Of a stretch of 64,000 nt of DNA, positions 61,601 to 64,000 are shown in pieces. The stretch lies in contig NC_060213.1 of the NCBI RefSeq assembly GCF_021130785.1, positions 71,072,001 through 71,136,000 of the forward strand, given 5' to 3'. The translations under genes and the position numbers were made by a program. Position 1 is the first letter of the stretch; the number at the start of each line of letters is the position of its first letter. The notes under the pieces were generated by a model, which saw only the letters and a program-made list of their open reading frames with translations, made no database searches and had not been told where the DNA came from. Origin of the DNA: Homalodisca vitripennis. Its lineage: Eukaryota; Arthropoda; Insecta; Hemiptera; Cicadellidae.

Positions 61601-62526
61601 CTCTTCCACTATTATCAGCTCTATATCTCTCTGAAGACGAGATACTTGTCCCGACTTTATTCTAAGATTAAACTACGTTGTCTATTGTCACCATTTAAAC
61701 TTTTGGAGGCCAGAATATAATTGTATGACTTCGGGTATGGAAAACGTGATATAGTTTATTTATGAATTAGTGAAGTACAACAACGTATTGTGATAAATAT
61801 ATAAATGAAAAACATGTATCGTTGATAAGTTAGGCTTATATTGTATCCGATCGATGGTTATAGCTTAGGTTATGAATTAAAAGCTTCCATAACTATTTTA
61901 CGTACATTTCAGTGCATCTGTACTCCACGAGATTATCGATTTGGTGGTTAATATTGGACATATATGTGGGAGACCAGAATTGCAATATAATTAATTATTT
62001 CATTAATTTAATCTTATTAGTAACTTAAATTGACTCACTGGCAAACATTGTATTAAGTATAAATGTAATTATACGTATATGAACACAATTTCGTCGAAAA
62101 TATGATTAGGAACAAATGTAATATATCTTTTAGTTTAACTAAATTTGTATAACTTCATGAAACCAGCAGAATACAGATATTTTCTCCTGAAATCCTTGTT
62201 GTCAAGGAGCCCATAGTAAGTTCGTAATGATTAAACTCAAATTCTAGTTTATATTCAAATCGATCTTCAGTTACGTTAGTTTTGTGGAAATGTAACAAAT
62301 AAAATTTAGCAAACTCCCAATCCTTTTCAAATATATCCAAATATATCCTTTCAAAAATCACTTTTCCTCAAATAACTATTTTTTATATTAACACTTTTTA
62401 AAACAATCATAATACAAACGTTAATAAATAATACATCACCGTCAAATATCTGAGTATAAATCCTGAAAGACTTGCTATCTGTGTTACTAAGTTGTTTGAC
62501 GGTTACTTATGACTTTAATTTGTGTT
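58651..62526. other. Intergenic, nothing recognised
   Basis: AT-rich, with a GC-richer patch at 59,760-59,915 and a small direct repeat TTGACCAGTTAA at about 60,466 and 60,480. Minus frames at 58,668-58,883, 58,966-59,157 and 62,155-62,361 show no recognised domain. Confidence 0.5.
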
Positions 62527-62910
62527 TCAATTAGTCGGTTTTATGTATGTAAAGATATGAACAAATATTACATGAAACATAAGTATATTTTGATATATTT
62601 TATCCTTTTGAACACTTTCCATTTTACTTCCACCAAAACTATTACAACTAAAATTGCATTTATAAGGCGATATTTTTCGATTTTCAAAGAAGAATAACGC
62701 TGTGTGGTTATGACCTTGTACTATGCCAACTGGTTCTTTAATTATGAATATAATTATAGCCTGTAATCCTCCATTACGCTTCAGATCGAAAAGGTATTGT
62801 GGATCAATATATTGCATGATACGAATAACAAATTCGATAGTTGAATATCGATAGTTATGACATAAAGTAATGATAACATCGTATGCCGTAGGAGACGTAA
62901 TTATCAATTA
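62527..62910 (-). other. Unrecognised 127-codon open frame
   Basis: This is the longest non-transposon open frame in the window. It begins right after an in-frame TAA and has no ATG in its first 30 codons (the first is at about residue 31). The predicted protein is rich in Ile, Tyr, Phe and Asn, with a central segment YLFDLKRNGGLQ. No domain, signal peptide or clear membrane helix was recognised. In DNA this AT-rich, one frame of this size across six frames of 64 kb is not surprising, so I treat it as possibly random. A smaller 69-codon frame follows on the same strand at 62,155-62,361. Confidence 0.15.
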
Positions 62911-64000
62911 GTAAATATTACTGCACTACATGTTTATGTACACAAGATATTTCGGCATCAGTGTTATTATGATGCTTAAATACAGCTAAAAATCTGGCTT
63001 GCCAGTGAAGCTACATAGTTCGTTTCTCATCACCGATAAGTAACTCATAATTTTCTAGCTTAGTTGAATCTAAGATCCGGATTAAATTTTATCCGATGGT
63101 TTTAAATTGTTTCCTTTATTATCAACACAATTCAGCAGGACATTTAAAATGATTTGATAGTCGTACATGGTACTTTTGCTATTGATTTGTGTAACATCAT
63201 TCTGTAATGGTCTTGGAGTATTACATGTAATTAGTATTCCAATTCTGAATATGACGTCTATCTATCAATATAGAGTACCTGTGTGATTTAGCAAGTGATA
63301 GAGAATAAATCTACGTTGTATTAATCAATTACCTGTATTTTTGAGCAATATATTAATGGCTAAAACTAATTAACAGTTACAAAATACCTAAATTTGATGT
63401 TTATTGGCTGGAGTAGTGAAGGCTATTACTCGAGGGGCTGAAAAATCATTAATTCTGTCCCTTTTTCTGTCTGTTAGCATTAAAATCTAAAAACTGACCT
63501 AATGACTTGTCATTTGAATTAAAATATATTACAAAAATTATTAAAATTTATTTATTCAAATTTATTTACTGAGTTCAATTATGGTGAATGCATGGGACTT
63601 GGTTAGCGTTAGCAAATATTTTTAATTTGGTGTTATGGCAAGGAGAAAATAGATAAGAGAGAATAAATATGTTTGGATACAAACTGTATTCAAGCTTATT
63701 AGATTTTACATGTAAAATTTGTATTCACTGAGGAAAGTGAAAAACTATAGAGTGGTTAGTGACAAGATTCGATCTCAGAGCACTCTTGCGTTGTAGTATC
63801 ATGTGTATTATTTTTACACTGCTATGAAACCTATCTTACATAAAATAGGGTATTCTGAAAAATATTTTATCTGGTATGTTTAAATGTTTAAATAGACAAG
63901 AATGAGTTGTATAAAGATGCGAATGCAACCATAAAACTTGGTAAGCGTCTTTAAAAGCTGACGAAATTTATTAATATTCTGCTAGGAAATTAAAAAATGT
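62911..64000. other. Intergenic with partial repeat H
   Basis: No genes. Near 63,750-63,777, AGAGTGGTTAGTG followed by GATTCGATCTC is faintly tRNA-like (A- and B-box phrases) but spaced too closely for a tRNA gene. Confidence 0.45.
63585..63650 (-). repeat. Dispersed repeat H, partial inverted copy 5
   Basis: On the minus strand CTTGCCATAACACCAAATT, then ATATTTGCTAACGCTAACCA and AGTCCCATGC, with a gap where other copies read ATGGTTACCCATAAG. Confidence 0.5.

Noticed and set aside
62155..62505. Idea that the 69-codon minus frame extends upstream as one exon of about 115 codons
   Set aside because: A run of five A bases at 62,353-62,357 puts the upstream codons in a different frame, and an in-frame TGA lies just before the 69-codon frame.
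63745..63780. tRNA-like A- and B-box phrases
   Set aside because: Spacing is too short for a tRNA and no cloverleaf could be drawn; at most a decayed SINE head.

Overview
The window is strongly AT-rich, gene-poor nuclear DNA of an animal, most probably an insect. The grounds are a degraded Ty3/Gypsy element of the errantivirus type (gag, pol and a remnant baculovirus-F-like env), a Penelope-like reverse-transcriptase scrap, non-LTR retroelement tails, and dense TA, CA, TG and GA microsatellites. No intact cellular protein-coding gene, tRNA, rRNA or CRISPR array was recognised. The insect order cannot be told from this sequence.

Layout. Positions 1-30,245 are intergenic sequence packed with old dispersed repeats. 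I aligned these only by eye and named them A to H: B at 126-265, H at 640-840, A at about 3,190-3,412 and 5,780-5,975, H at 6,955-7,215, C at 7,410-8,560 and 9,800-11,350, D at 12,700-13,420, E at 15,480-18,680, B at 19,815-19,975, C at 22,260-23,720, A at 24,700-24,920, D at 25,300-26,330, F at 29,160-29,850. A block ending at 27,552 on the minus strand looks like an LTR or a promoter (CCAAT and TATA boxes, 5' leader, splice-donor consensus).

Positions 30,246-40,418 are one LTR retrotransposon on the plus strand, with two LTRs of 921 and 915 bp whose ends read TGTAA and CTTACA. Its order is 5' LTR, primer-binding region, gag, protease, reverse transcriptase, RNase H, integrase, an anomalous 1.6-kb spacer, env, polypurine tract, 3' LTR. 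Every reading frame is broken by frameshifts and stops, and env is also much shorter than the family norm, so the copy cannot be autonomous. Many catalytic motifs remain readable.

Positions 40,419-64,000 return to repeat-rich intergenic DNA: E at 41,090-43,480, a LINE-like 3' end at 44,050-44,150, F at 44,160-44,800, compound TA/TG arrays at 43.7, 45.5 and 46.1 kb, B at 46,580-46,750, an RTE-like tail at 47,400-47,597, H at 47.9 and 58.4 kb, D at 50.1-50.5 kb, B at 51.5 kb, a possible receptor exon at 55,147-55,251, and a Penelope-like RT fragment at 56,951-57,186.

The most unusual signals are short reading frames that stay open across diverged repeat copies: a 17-codon frame in both E copies, about 31 codons in all four B copies, and 55 codons in one A copy with partial agreement in two others. 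Boundaries of repeat families are approximate because they come from reading, not from computed alignment.
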